Positions 19,640 to 28,027 of a DNA stretch of 64,000 bases are shown here, piece after piece (the stretch's first letter is position 1; each line of letters begins with the position of its first letter). The stretch comes from NAT127 sp034717695 (GTDB taxonomy: Bacteria > Pseudomonadota > Gammaproteobacteria > Pseudomonadales > Porticoccaceae): NCBI GenBank assembly GCA_034717695.1, contig JAYELS010000030.1, forward strand, positions 108,537 through 172,536, read 5' to 3'. A program made the position numbers and the translations under genes. The notes under the pieces were generated by a model. The model saw only the letters and a list, made by a program, of their open reading frames with translations, was not told the origin of the DNA and ran no database searches.

Positions 19640-21676
19640 TCAGTCCCGCACGTTGTCGTAGAGCATGTAGCGGGAGGTCTCGTAGGCGCCCCGGGTCAGC
19701 TTGCGCAGTTTCTCGAATGTCTCCGGGTGTTGGGCGGAGACATCCTCCCGGGGAGTGGGGCTGTCCATGGCGTGGAGGCTCGCTTCGCTGCCGTCGTGGT
19801 TCATCTTCACCATGAAGTCCCGGGTGACGAGGCCGATGATGGGGAAGTGGCCCTCCACCAGCACCACCGGCACCGCCCGCTCGCGGCCGGCGCTGAGCTG
19901 GTAGTCGCGGCCCATGGTGCGGTTCTCGTAGGGCATGCCCGCCATGCCGGCCACCGTGGGCAGCAGGTCCATCAGGCTCACCGCGTCCTCGATCACCCGG
20001 GGCTCCAGCAGGCCCGGGGCGTAGATCATGCCGGGCACGTGGTTGCTCTCCAGCCACATCTGCTCGTAGAGGGGCGGCATGTGGGGCAGCTGGGTGATGG
20101 AGGTGCCGTGGTCGCCGAAGAACACGAAGAGGGTGTTGTCCAGGTAGCCGCCGGCCTTTGCCATGTCCAGGAAGCGGCCGATGCTGTAGTCGAGAAAGCG
20201 CACCGCGTTGTACTGTGCGGTGTCGGTGAAGCCCCACTTCCGCACCTCGTCCTCCGGGGTGTCCAGCACCTCGAAGTCATCCCGATCCTCGGGGATGGTG
20301 TAGGGGCGGTGGTTGCCGGAGGTCTGGATATAGGCGAAGAACGGCCTGTCCTTCGGCCGGGCGCGGAGGATCTCGTCCGCCTCCCGGAACAGCTGCAGGT
20401 CGGAGATGCCCCACACGTCGACATTGGGCCCCTTCCAGTAGCCCTCCTCGTAGAGGGTGACGCCGTCGATGCTCTGGCGCACCAGGGCGTTCATGTTGGC
20501 CCAGCCGGCGCTGCCCCCCAGCATGTAGAGTTTGTCGTAATCCCGAAAGGCGTTGATCAGGGTGTGCTGGCGGGTGATCAGCGGGTTGCGGGTGGCGGTT
20601 TCCTGCTGGGTCACGTCCGGGGTGCCGGTGATGCTCGCCCAGACCGTCTTGGCGGTGCCGGTGACGGGGACGAAGAAGCGCCGGAAGAACCAGCCCTCCC
20701 GGGCAATCCTGTCGAGGTGGGGGGTGGCGTCGAGGGGATTGTTGTGGACCCCGAGGCGCGCGGCGTTCAGGGACTCCAGCATCACGAACACCACGTTGAG
20801 GGGTTTGTCGGTGGGGAGGCGATGGGCCTCGACACCCCGGGCGCGGTGGAAGTCGAGGGTCTCCCGGTTGGGAGTGTCGACCCCCAGGTAGTCCGCCATG
20901 AGGTCGTAGTGTTCCTCCACCAGGGCCCGGTCGAAGGGTTCGTCCTTCATCCAGGCGGTGTCGAACAGGAAGAAGATCACCGGGTTGAGGCCCACGGCGG
21001 CGAGTTCGATGTCCCCGGAGAAGAAGGCGTCGCTCCAGCGCAGGGGCACGGGGTTTTCCGGGTTGATGTCGGTGACCCGGCCGAGCAGGCCGAGCAGGGT
21101 CAGCACCGTCATCAGGGTCCAGCCGAGCACCCGGGCGCGGCGGGGGATGGGGCGCGCGGGCCTGTCGAGGGTGCGGCGCTCCAGGGCCAGGAAGGCGGCG
21201 AACAGGGCGGCGGCGGCCAGCAGCCAGCCGAGGGTGATCCACACCACCGGGTAGCTCTGCCACACCATGGTGGCGGAGATGCCGGCATCCTCCACGAAGC
21301 GCCAGGCGGTGGAGTTGAGGCGCACCTTGAGGTAGGCGTAGTGGCCTAAGTCGAGGATGTAGATCAGGATCACGAACAGCAGGCCGACGGCGATATAGCC
21401 CCGTCCCAGCAGGCGCACCGGGCGGCTGTCAATGATGTTGGCAACCGGCAGGAAGCTCAGCAGCGCCAGGGGCAGCATGCCGATGATGGCCAGGCGCAGG
21501 TCGAAGCGCAGGCCGATCAGCAGGGTCTGCCAGAAATGCCCCTGGGGTTCATAGCTGGCCGGGTCGATGTTGGAAAAGGCGAGGATGAAAATCCCCCGCA
21601 GGAGCGCAAACAGCACAAAGAGCAGGGCGACGCCCCCCAGCAGAAAGTGGAGGCGGCGGGATTGAAGCCATTGCAT
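19640..21676 (-). CDS. LTA-synthase-like sulfatase-fold membrane enzyme
   Basis: 678 residues. Five N-terminal helices (to about residue 190) are followed by a periplasmic sulfatase domain beginning NVVFVMLESLNAARLG. A catalytic Thr is likely in VTGTAKTVWAS near residue 340, and metal ligands lie in FFGDHGTS. The architecture matches LtaS/OpgB-type phosphoglycerol or phosphoethanolamine transferases. Gram-negative members decorate glucans or lipids; the acceptor here is unknown. Confidence 0.88.
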   Translation of the reverse strand: MQWLQSRRLHFLLGGVALLFVLFALLRGIFILAFSNIDPASYEPQGHFWQTLLIGLRFDLRLAIIGMLPLALLSFLPVANIIDSRPVRLLGRGYIAVGLLFVILIYILDLGHYAYLKVRLNSTAWRFVEDAGISATMVWQSYPVVWITLGWLLAAAALFAAFLALERRTLDRPARPIPRRARVLGWTLMTVLTLLGLLGRVTDINPENPVPLRWSDAFFSGDIELAAVGLNPVIFFLFDTAWMKDEPFDRALVEEHYDLMADYLGVDTPNRETLDFHRARGVEAHRLPTDKPLNVVFVMLESLNAARLGVHNNPLDATPHLDRIAREGWFFRRFFVPVTGTAKTVWASITGTPDVTQQETATRNPLITRQHTLINAFRDYDKLYMLGGSAGWANMNALVRQSIDGVTLYEEGYWKGPNVDVWGISDLQLFREADEILRARPKDRPFFAYIQTSGNHRPYTIPEDRDDFEVLDTPEDEVRKWGFTDTAQYNAVRFLDYSIGRFLDMAKAGGYLDNTLFVFFGDHGTSITQLPHMPPLYEQMWLESNHVPGMIYAPGLLEPRVIEDAVSLMDLLPTVAGMAGMPYENRTMGRDYQLSAGRERAVPVVLVEGHFPIIGLVTRDFMVKMNHDGSEASLHAMDSPTPREDVSAQHPETFEKLRKLTRGAYETSRYMLYDNVRD

Positions 21677-21782
21677 AGGGTGTCCGGGTGGTGGTCAGTG
21701 GGTGATGGGGGTGACTTGCCGCCCTGTGGCGACGCCGTGCCGGGGGACACTAACCAGTTTCGACCCGGGACGCAACTCCGGG

Positions 21783-22943
21783 TCAGGCCGGGCGGCGATA
21801 GCCCCCGGGGACGCCGTTTCTGGCCAGCACCCACTGCCACAGCTGGAGCTCCCGGGCGCGGAAGGCCCCGGCGCAGCACAGTAGGTAGTAGCGCCACATG
21901 CGGTGGAAGCGCTCCCCCAGCTGGTCGGCGAAGCGCGGCCAGGCGGCTTCGAAATTGCGGTGCCAGGCCATCAGGGTCCTGTCGTAGTCGGCGCCGAAGT
22001 TGTGGACGTCCTCCACCACGAACAGGTTGTCGACGGCATCGCCGAGCTGGCCCGCCGAGGGCAGCTCGCCGTTGGGGAAGATGTATTTGTCGATCCAGGG
22101 GTCGGCACCGGCCCGTCGCCGGTTCTTGCCGATGGTGTGGAGCAGGAACAGGCCGTCGTCCCTCAAGCAGCGGTGGGCCACCTCCATGTAGGTGCGGTAG
22201 TTCTTGTGGCCCACGTGCTCGAACATGCCGACGCTGACGATGCGGTCGAAGCGCTCGTTGAGGGTGCGGTAGTCCGCCAGGCGGAATTCCACCGGCAGAT
22301 GGCCGTAGCGCCGTTCGCCGAGGGCCGCCTGCTCCCGGGAGATGGTGACGCCGACGCAGCGCACCCCGTGGCGCTCCGCCGCGTAGCCCATGAAACTGCC
22401 CCAGCCGCAGCCGATATCCAGCACCCGCATGCCCGGTTGCAGCCCCAGCTTGCGGCAGATCAGTTCGAGCTTGGCCTCCTGGGCATCCGCCAGGTTGTCG
22501 GCGCCCTGCCAGAAGCCACAGGTGTAGGTCATGCGGGGGTCGAGCATGGCGGCGTAGAAGTCGTTGCCGAGGTCGTAGTGACGCTGCCCCACCTGCCAGG
22601 CGCGGCGGCTGGTCTGGCGGTTGAACAGCCGCGCCCGGAGGCTGTGGCAGAGCAGGCGCAGGGGCTTCAATTCCTGGCCGAGGCGGGCGCGCAGCACCCG
22701 GTGGAAGAATTCGTCGAGGCGCTTGACCTCCCAGGCGCCGTCCATGTAGGCCTCACCGAGGCCGAGGGTGCCCCGGGCGAGGATGCGTTCGGGGACGTCG
22801 CTGTCGATGAAGTGGATATCCCAGGGCCTGGTGCCGCCGATGCGGACATCGGCCCGGGCCAGCATGTCGGCCACCAGGCGGTGGGCGCGGGAGGGGAGGG
22901 GGCTGGCGCTGTCGGCGCTGAAACCGGTCGATTGATCGGACAT
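21783..22943 (-). CDS. cfa: Cyclopropane-fatty-acyl-phospholipid synthase
   Basis: 386 residues. The SAM-binding motif VLDIGCGWGSF lies near residue 171, and YDLGNDFYAAMLDPRMTYTCGFW is the conserved Cfa signature. The enzyme adds a methylene bridge to unsaturated phospholipid acyl chains at the inner membrane, usually under acid, salt or stationary-phase stress. It lies 106 bp upstream of the sulfatase-fold gene on the same strand. Confidence 0.95.
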   Translation of the reverse strand: MSDQSTGFSADSASPLPSRAHRLVADMLARADVRIGGTRPWDIHFIDSDVPERILARGTLGLGEAYMDGAWEVKRLDEFFHRVLRARLGQELKPLRLLCHSLRARLFNRQTSRRAWQVGQRHYDLGNDFYAAMLDPRMTYTCGFWQGADNLADAQEAKLELICRKLGLQPGMRVLDIGCGWGSFMGYAAERHGVRCVGVTISREQAALGERRYGHLPVEFRLADYRTLNERFDRIVSVGMFEHVGHKNYRTYMEVAHRCLRDDGLFLLHTIGKNRRRAGADPWIDKYIFPNGELPSAGQLGDAVDNLFVVEDVHNFGADYDRTLMAWHRNFEAAWPRFADQLGERFHRMWRYYLLCCAGAFRARELQLWQWVLARNGVPGGYRRPA

Positions 22944-23120
22944 GGATCTCTCCCTGAGTGATGGTGCGTCACGGAGCGTTCACGGGTGTCTCGAAGTTAC
23001 CGCCGGGCTTGACAACCCGGATTTCCAGTCAAGGCAGGATAGTGCCTGGGGGCGGGGATTTCCACCGCGCGGGGCTGCGGGGGTGTCACCCCGGGAGGGC
23101 GACGGCGGGGGAGGGCGGGG

Positions 23121-23318
23121 TCAGGGCTCGTTGCCGGGGTCGGCTTCGCTGTCCTTCAGCCAGTCCGGCCCGAGCTGTTGCTCGATGTAGTCGCGGATGA
23201 ACTGGCGCACCTTCTGGGAGGGGGTCACGTCCTCGCGGGCGCAGAGCTGCTCGAAGGCGGCCTTCTTGCGGGGGTCGATCAGCAGGGTGAGGCGGGCGGT
23301 GCGATGTTCGGTGGTCAT
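23121..23318 (-). CDS. Small ribbon-helix-helix-like protein
   Basis: 65 residues. RTARLTLLIDPRKKAAFEQLC can form the beta strand and first helix of a ribbon-helix-helix DNA-binding fold, and VTPSQKVRQFIRDYI the second helix. It lies 69 bp downstream of pckA on the same strand. DNA binding is inferred from the fold only. Confidence 0.65.
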   Translation of the reverse strand: MTTEHRTARLTLLIDPRKKAAFEQLCAREDVTPSQKVRQFIRDYIEQQLGPDWLKDSEADPGNEP

Positions 23319-23351
23319 GGCCGGTTACCGGTGAGCTCTGCCTTGGGGTGC

Positions 23352-23380
23352 GTCCGGCGGGGGGGGCGACCCCGCCGGAC
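23352..23380. terminator. GC-rich hairpin after pckA
   Basis: Perfect 11-bp arms GTCCGGCGGGG and CCCCGCCGGAC flank a 7-base loop, 8 bp past the pckA stop. There is no T-run, so it may be a 3'-end stabiliser or partial terminator before the small ribbon-helix-helix gene. Confidence 0.55.
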
Positions 23381-23387
23381 ACCGCCA

Positions 23388-25001
23388 TCAAGGAAGGCGT
23401 GGGCCGGCCGCCACCAGGGACTTGCCCCGGTCGTTGTCGGTGAAGCGGGTGAAGTTCTCCACGAACATGGCGGCCAGGTGGCGGGCCTTCTCGTCCCACT
23501 GCGCCGGGTCGGCGTAGGTGTCCTTGGGGTTCAGGATGCCGCTGTCCACGCCGGGCAGGGCGGTGGGCACTGCGAGGTCGAAGTAGGGCAGTTGCAGGGT
23601 ATTCGCATTCTCGATCTCGCCGCTCAGGATGGCGTCGATGATGGCGCGGGTGGCCTTGATGGAGATGCGCTTGCCGGTGCCGTTCCAGCCGGTGTTGACC
23701 AGGTAGGCGGTGGCGTTGGCGGCTTTCATGCGATTGACCAGCACGTCGGCGTACTGGGTGGGGTGCAGGCTCAGGAAGGCCGCGCCGAAGCAGGCGGAGA
23801 AGGTGGGGGTGGGCTCGGTGATGCCGCGCTCGGTGCCCGCCAGCTTGGCGGTGAAGCCGGACAGGAAGTAGTACTCGGTCTGGTCCGGGGTGAGCTTGGA
23901 TACCGGCGGCAGCACGCCGAAGGCGTCGGCGGTGAGGAAGATCACCTTGCTGGCGTGGCCGGCCTTGGAGACAGGCTTGACGATGTTGTCGATGTGGTAG
24001 ATCGGGTAGGACACCCGGGTGTTCTCGGTGCGGGAGGCGTCGTTGAAGTCGATCTTGCCATTGGCGTCGACGGTGACATTCTCCAGCAGGGCATCGCGGC
24101 GGATGGCGTTGTAGATATCCGGCTCGTGTTCCTGGCTGAGGTTGATGGTCTTGGCGTAGCAGCCGCCCTCGAAGTTGAAAATGCCGTTGTCATCCCAGCC
24201 GTGCTCGTCGTCACCGATCAGCTGGCGCTTGGGGTCGGTGGAGAGGGTGGTCTTGCCGGTGCCGGAGAGGCCGAAGAAGATCGCCACGTCACCGTCCTTG
24301 CCGACATTGGCGGAGCAGTGCATGGAGGCGATGCCCTTGAGGGGCAGCAGGTAGTTCATCACCGAGAACATGCCCTTTTTCATCTCGCCGCCGTACCAGG
24401 TGCCGCCGATCAGCTGCATCCGCTCGGTCATGTTGAAGGCCACGAAGTTCTCGGAGTTAAGGCCCTGTTCCTGCCAGTGGGGATTGGTGGCCTTGGCGCC
24501 GTTGAGCACCACGAAGTCGGGGACGAAGTTTTCCAGCTCGGCCTCGGTGGGGCGGATGAACATGTTTTTCACGAAGTGCGCCTGCCAGGCCACCTCGGTG
24601 ACGAAGCGGACCTTGAGGCGACTCAGTTCATCGGCGCCGCAGAACAGATCCACCACAAACAGGCGCTTGCCGGAAAGCTGGTTGCCCACCACCGCCTTCA
24701 GGGCATTCCACACCTCGGGGGTGATGGGTTTGTTGTCGTTCTTGCCCTGGTCGTTCCACCACAGGGTGTCCCGGGTGACGGCGTCCTTGACGAAGTATTT
24801 GTCCTTGGGGGAGCGCCCGGTGAAAATGCCGGTATTGACGTTCACCGCGCCGAGCTCGGTCACCACACCCGCCTCGTAACCGGACAGCGCGGGGTTCGTC
24901 TCCTCGGCAAACAGCTGATCGTAGCTGGGGTTGTAGACGATTTCCGTCGGTTGGGTAATGCCGTACTGGCCGAGGGCGGTGATCAGGGCGCTGGTATTCA
25001 A
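23388..25001 (-). CDS. pckA: Phosphoenolpyruvate carboxykinase (ATP)
   Basis: 537 residues, the normal size. PckA converts oxaloacetate and ATP to PEP, the entry to gluconeogenesis. The kinase P-loop GLSGTGKTTLSTD is near residue 242; FLTADAFGVLPPVSKL and RTENTRVSYPI are conserved. Translation starts at TTG 25001, eight bases after GGAGG; no nearby ATG fits. A consensus promoter and a dyad operator lie upstream, shared with the divergent sulP gene. Confidence 0.97.
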   Translation of the reverse strand: MNTSALITALGQYGITQPTEIVYNPSYDQLFAEETNPALSGYEAGVVTELGAVNVNTGIFTGRSPKDKYFVKDAVTRDTLWWNDQGKNDNKPITPEVWNALKAVVGNQLSGKRLFVVDLFCGADELSRLKVRFVTEVAWQAHFVKNMFIRPTEAELENFVPDFVVLNGAKATNPHWQEQGLNSENFVAFNMTERMQLIGGTWYGGEMKKGMFSVMNYLLPLKGIASMHCSANVGKDGDVAIFFGLSGTGKTTLSTDPKRQLIGDDEHGWDDNGIFNFEGGCYAKTINLSQEHEPDIYNAIRRDALLENVTVDANGKIDFNDASRTENTRVSYPIYHIDNIVKPVSKAGHASKVIFLTADAFGVLPPVSKLTPDQTEYYFLSGFTAKLAGTERGITEPTPTFSACFGAAFLSLHPTQYADVLVNRMKAANATAYLVNTGWNGTGKRISIKATRAIIDAILSGEIENANTLQLPYFDLAVPTALPGVDSGILNPKDTYADPAQWDEKARHLAAMFVENFTRFTDNDRGKSLVAAGPRLP

Positions 25002-25064
25002 GGGTAAAACCTCCGGGCAATTGATGGATGCATGCGGGCGGGGGGATGGGCATGAAGAACGGGG

Positions 25065-25092
25065 ATTATAGAGCCGGAAAACAGTGGGTCAA
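25065..25092 (-). promoter_or_regulatory. Sigma70 promoter of pckA
   Basis: Read on the minus strand, TTGACC (25092-25087) and TATAAT (25070-25065) are separated by 16 bp, close to consensus. The upstream edge of the -35 box touches the dyad at 25091-25111. Confidence 0.75.
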
Positions 25093-25111
25093 TGTTAACA
25101 TTATTAACATT
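25091..25111. promoter_or_regulatory. Perfect dyad operator between pckA and sulP
   Basis: AATGTTAA and TTAACATT form a perfect 8-bp inverted repeat around a 5-bp spacer. The dyad lies between the two divergent promoters and overlaps the pckA -35 box by two bases and the sulP -35 box by two bases. A dimeric regulator bound here could control both genes. The protein is unknown. Confidence 0.7.
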
Positions 25112-25137
25112 GAATGTTTTTCAAATGTGCATATCAT
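25110..25137 (+). promoter_or_regulatory. Candidate promoter of the second sulP gene
   Basis: TTGAAT (25110-25115) and TATCAT (25132-25137) are spaced by 16 bp, upstream of the start at 25175. The match is weaker than that of the pckA promoter on the other side of the dyad. Confidence 0.5.
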
Positions 25138-25174
25138 CAGGGCCATCGAGCCACCACCGCCGCGAGGCTGAGCC

Positions 25175-26902
25175 ATGCCACATCGAGCCCATCTGTTTTC
25201 CCTGCGCATCGGCCACGCACTGCGGGAAAGTTGCCTCGCGGAACCCTACGGGCGCCAGCGTCTGGGGCGGGATCTGCTCGCCGGCCTCACCGTCGGCATC
25301 ATTGCCATCCCCCTCGCCATGGCCCTCGCCATCGCCAGCGGGGTGCCGCCCCAGCACGGGCTCTACACCGCGGTCATCGCCGGCTTGCTGATCGCCGCCA
25401 CCGGGGGCTCCCGCTACAGCGTGTCGGGCCCCACCGCCGCCTTCGTGGTGATTCTCTTCCCCATCGCCCAGCAATACGGCCTCGCCGGGCTGCTGTTGGC
25501 CTCGGTGATGGCGGGGCTGCTGCTGGTGGGGCTTGCCTTGCTGCGCCTCGGGCGTTTCATCGAATACATCCCCGAGTCGGTGACCCTTGGCTTCACCGGC
25601 GGTATCGCGGTGGTGATCGCCACCCTGCAGGTGAAGGACTTGCTGGGGCTGTCCATGGGGCCGATGCCGGAGCACTTTGTCGCCAAGGTCGAGGCCCTTG
25701 CCCTGGCGCTTCCGGGCGCCCATTGGCCGAGCCTCCTGGTGGCGGGCCTTACCCTGGCGGTGCTGCTCCTGTGGCCACGGCTGAAGACTCCGATACCGCC
25801 CCACCTGCCCGCCGTGGCGGTGGGGGCCCTGGTGGCCCTGTGGCTTGGCCAGGGGGGCTTTGCGGTGGACACCATCGGCTCCCGTTTCAGCTACCTGCTG
25901 GCGGACGGCACCACCGGGCGCGGCATCCCGCCCGTTGCACCCCACTTCGCGTGGCCCTGGCGCCAGCCGGGGCCGGATGGCGGGCAGCTCGGTTTCAGCT
26001 GGCAGCTGCTCAGGGATCTGCTGCCGGCGGCCTTCGCCATCGCCATGCTCGGCGCCATCGAGTCGCTGCTCTGCGCCGTGGTGCTCGACGGCATGACCGG
26101 CAAGCGCCACAGTGCCAACAGCGAGCTGCTGGGGCAGGGCATCGGTAACATCGTCGCGCCCTTTTTTGGCGGCATCACCGCCACCGCCGCCATCGCCCGC
26201 TCTGCCGCCAACGTCAAGGCCGGCGCCCAGTCGCCGGTGGCGGCAATGGTCCACGCCCTGGTGGTGCTGCTCGGACTGGTGGCCCTCGCCCCGCTGCTGG
26301 CCCATCTTCCCATGGCGGCCATGGCGGCGCTGTTGCTGGTGGTGGCCTGGAACATGAGCGAGGCGCCGAAGGCCCTGCATCTGCTCAGGACCGCGCCCCG
26401 GGGGGATCTGTGGGTATTCGCCACCTGCTTCTCCCTCACCGTGCTGCTGGATATGGTGATCGCCATCACCGCCGGCATACTCCTCGCCGCGGTGCTGTTC
26501 ATGCGGGAGGTGGCGGAGATGACCCGGGTCGCGGAGGTCACCGACGGCCGCCGCCTGGGGGGGCGCCCGGTGCCGGAGGGCTGGTCGGTGTTCCGGGTCA
26601 ATGGCCCGCTGTTCTTCGCCGCCGCCGACCGGGTGTTTGGCGAGCTGGCCGCGCGCATCGGCGCGCGGCGGGGGATCATCCTCGACCTCGAGGGGGTGTC
26701 CATCATCGACGCGGGGGGGCTGTCGGCCCTCACCAAGCTGATAGCCCAGTGCCAGCGGGACGGCTGCCGGATCAGGATCGCCGAGTTGCAGTTTCAGCCC
26801 CTGAAAACCCTGGCGCGGGCGGGGCTCAAGCCCATCGACGGCGTGCTGTCGTTCCATCCCACCCTGGCGGACGCCCTCGAGGACCTGTCAGGTAACAGCT
26901 GA
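25175..26902 (+). CDS. SulP family transporter, DauA-like
   Basis: 575 residues with a SulP membrane domain (DLLAGLTVGIIAIPLAMALAI near residue 30, SGPTAAFVVILFPI) and a C-terminal STAS domain (about 455-575; IILDLEGVSIIDAGGL). Length and sequence style resemble DauA, the C4-dicarboxylate SulP of E. coli. Divergence from pckA fits dicarboxylate uptake feeding gluconeogenesis, though bicarbonate or sulfate cannot be excluded. Confidence 0.85.
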   Translation: MPHRAHLFSLRIGHALRESCLAEPYGRQRLGRDLLAGLTVGIIAIPLAMALAIASGVPPQHGLYTAVIAGLLIAATGGSRYSVSGPTAAFVVILFPIAQQYGLAGLLLASVMAGLLLVGLALLRLGRFIEYIPESVTLGFTGGIAVVIATLQVKDLLGLSMGPMPEHFVAKVEALALALPGAHWPSLLVAGLTLAVLLLWPRLKTPIPPHLPAVAVGALVALWLGQGGFAVDTIGSRFSYLLADGTTGRGIPPVAPHFAWPWRQPGPDGGQLGFSWQLLRDLLPAAFAIAMLGAIESLLCAVVLDGMTGKRHSANSELLGQGIGNIVAPFFGGITATAAIARSAANVKAGAQSPVAAMVHALVVLLGLVALAPLLAHLPMAAMAALLLVVAWNMSEAPKALHLLRTAPRGDLWVFATCFSLTVLLDMVIAITAGILLAAVLFMREVAEMTRVAEVTDGRRLGGRPVPEGWSVFRVNGPLFFAAADRVFGELAARIGARRGIILDLEGVSIIDAGGLSALTKLIAQCQRDGCRIRIAELQFQPLKTLARAGLKPIDGVLSFHPTLADALEDLSGNS

Positions 26903-26953
26903 TCCACGCAACGGTTGCTGAAACGGTTGCAGATACAAGCTGCAGCCTGACGC

Positions 26954-27000
26954 TTCAGGTTTCAGGTTTCAGGTTTCAGGTTTCAGGTTTCAGGTTTCAG
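26954..27000. repeat. 7-bp tandem repeat TTCAGGT, about 6.7 copies
   Basis: Six exact TTCAGGT units plus a five-base remainder. On the minus strand the array supplies the last codons of fbpC (ET, stop at 26990), so repeat length changes could alter the end of that protein. Most of the remainder lies in the spacer between convergent genes. Confidence 0.9.
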
Positions 27001-28027
27001 ACGCAAACGCAATCACGTGCTCGGCGTCGAGGCGGATGCCGATGGCTTCCCCGAGGCTGTGGTTGTGGTGGGAGGGCACCAGGGCCAGCAGGCGGGTGCC
27101 GTCGGGCAACTCCAGGCTGTAGAGGATGCTGGCGCCCCGGAAGGTCTTGGCCCGCACTGTGGCGGTCAGGGGGCTGGCGTCGTCGTGGACGATGTCGTCG
27201 GGGCGCAGCAGCACCTCCACCGCCGTGCCGGCGGCCAGGGGGGAGAGGGACGGCAGGCAGCCGAGGGGGATGCGGATATGGTGGTTTTCCGCCACCACCC
27301 CCGGCACCAGTACCCCCTGGCCGACGAAGCGCGCCACCCGGCGGCTTGCGGGGCGGTGATAGAGGTTGTAGGGGCTGTCCCACTGCTCGATACGGCCGTT
27401 GTGCATCAGGCCCACCCGGTCCGCCATGGCGAAGGCCTCGTGCTGGTCGTGGGTGACGATGAGGGCGGTGGTGCCGGCGGCCTTGAGGATGGCGCGCACC
27501 TCCAGGGAGAGGCGCTCCCGCAATTCGCTGTCGAGGTTGGAGAACGGCTCGTCCATCAACAGCACCGCCGGGTCTGGGGCGAGGGCCCGGGCCACCGCCA
27601 CCCGCTGCTGCTGGCCGCCGGACAGCTGGTGGGGAAAATGATCGGCCAGCTCGCCGAGCCCCACCAGGTCGAGCATCTCGGCCACCCGCCGGCGCTTGCG
27701 GGCGGCATCGACTCTCCGCAGGCCAAAGCCGACGTTGTCGGCGGCGGAGAGGTGGGGGAACAGGGCGTAGTCCTGAAACACCATGCCCACCCGGCGCCGT
27801 TGCGGCGGGAGGGTCCAGCCCGGGCGGCTGAGCTGCTGGTCGCCCACCACGATCTGGCCCCGGACCAGGGGCTCGAAACCGGCGATGGCCCGCAGGGCGG
27901 TGGTCTTGCCGCAGCCGGAGGCCCCCAGCAGGCAGCCGATCTCCCCGGGTTCGAGGGCCAGGGTCAGATCGTCGAGGATCAGCGCGGTGCCGAACCCCAC
28001 GGCGATGTTGAGCAGTTCAAGTTGCAT
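26990..28027 (-). CDS. fbpC: Ferric iron ABC transporter ATPase
   Basis: 345 residues. It has Walker A GASGCGKTT near residue 34, signature LSGGQQQRVAVARAL near 132, Walker B VLLMDEPFSNLD, and a C-terminal TOBE-like regulatory region (VEVLLRPDDIV). The FbpC/PotA subfamily and the adjacent permease and binding-protein genes indicate Fe3+ uptake. The start overlaps the permease 3' end by 11 bases. The C-terminus runs into the 7-bp repeat array. Confidence 0.93.
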   Translation of the reverse strand: MQLELLNIAVGFGTALILDDLTLALEPGEIGCLLGASGCGKTTALRAIAGFEPLVRGQIVVGDQQLSRPGWTLPPQRRRVGMVFQDYALFPHLSAADNVGFGLRRVDAARKRRRVAEMLDLVGLGELADHFPHQLSGGQQQRVAVARALAPDPAVLLMDEPFSNLDSELRERLSLEVRAILKAAGTTALIVTHDQHEAFAMADRVGLMHNGRIEQWDSPYNLYHRPASRRVARFVGQGVLVPGVVAENHHIRIPLGCLPSLSPLAAGTAVEVLLRPDDIVHDDASPLTATVRAKTFRGASILYSLELPDGTRLLALVPSHHNHSLGEAIGIRLDAEHVIAFASET

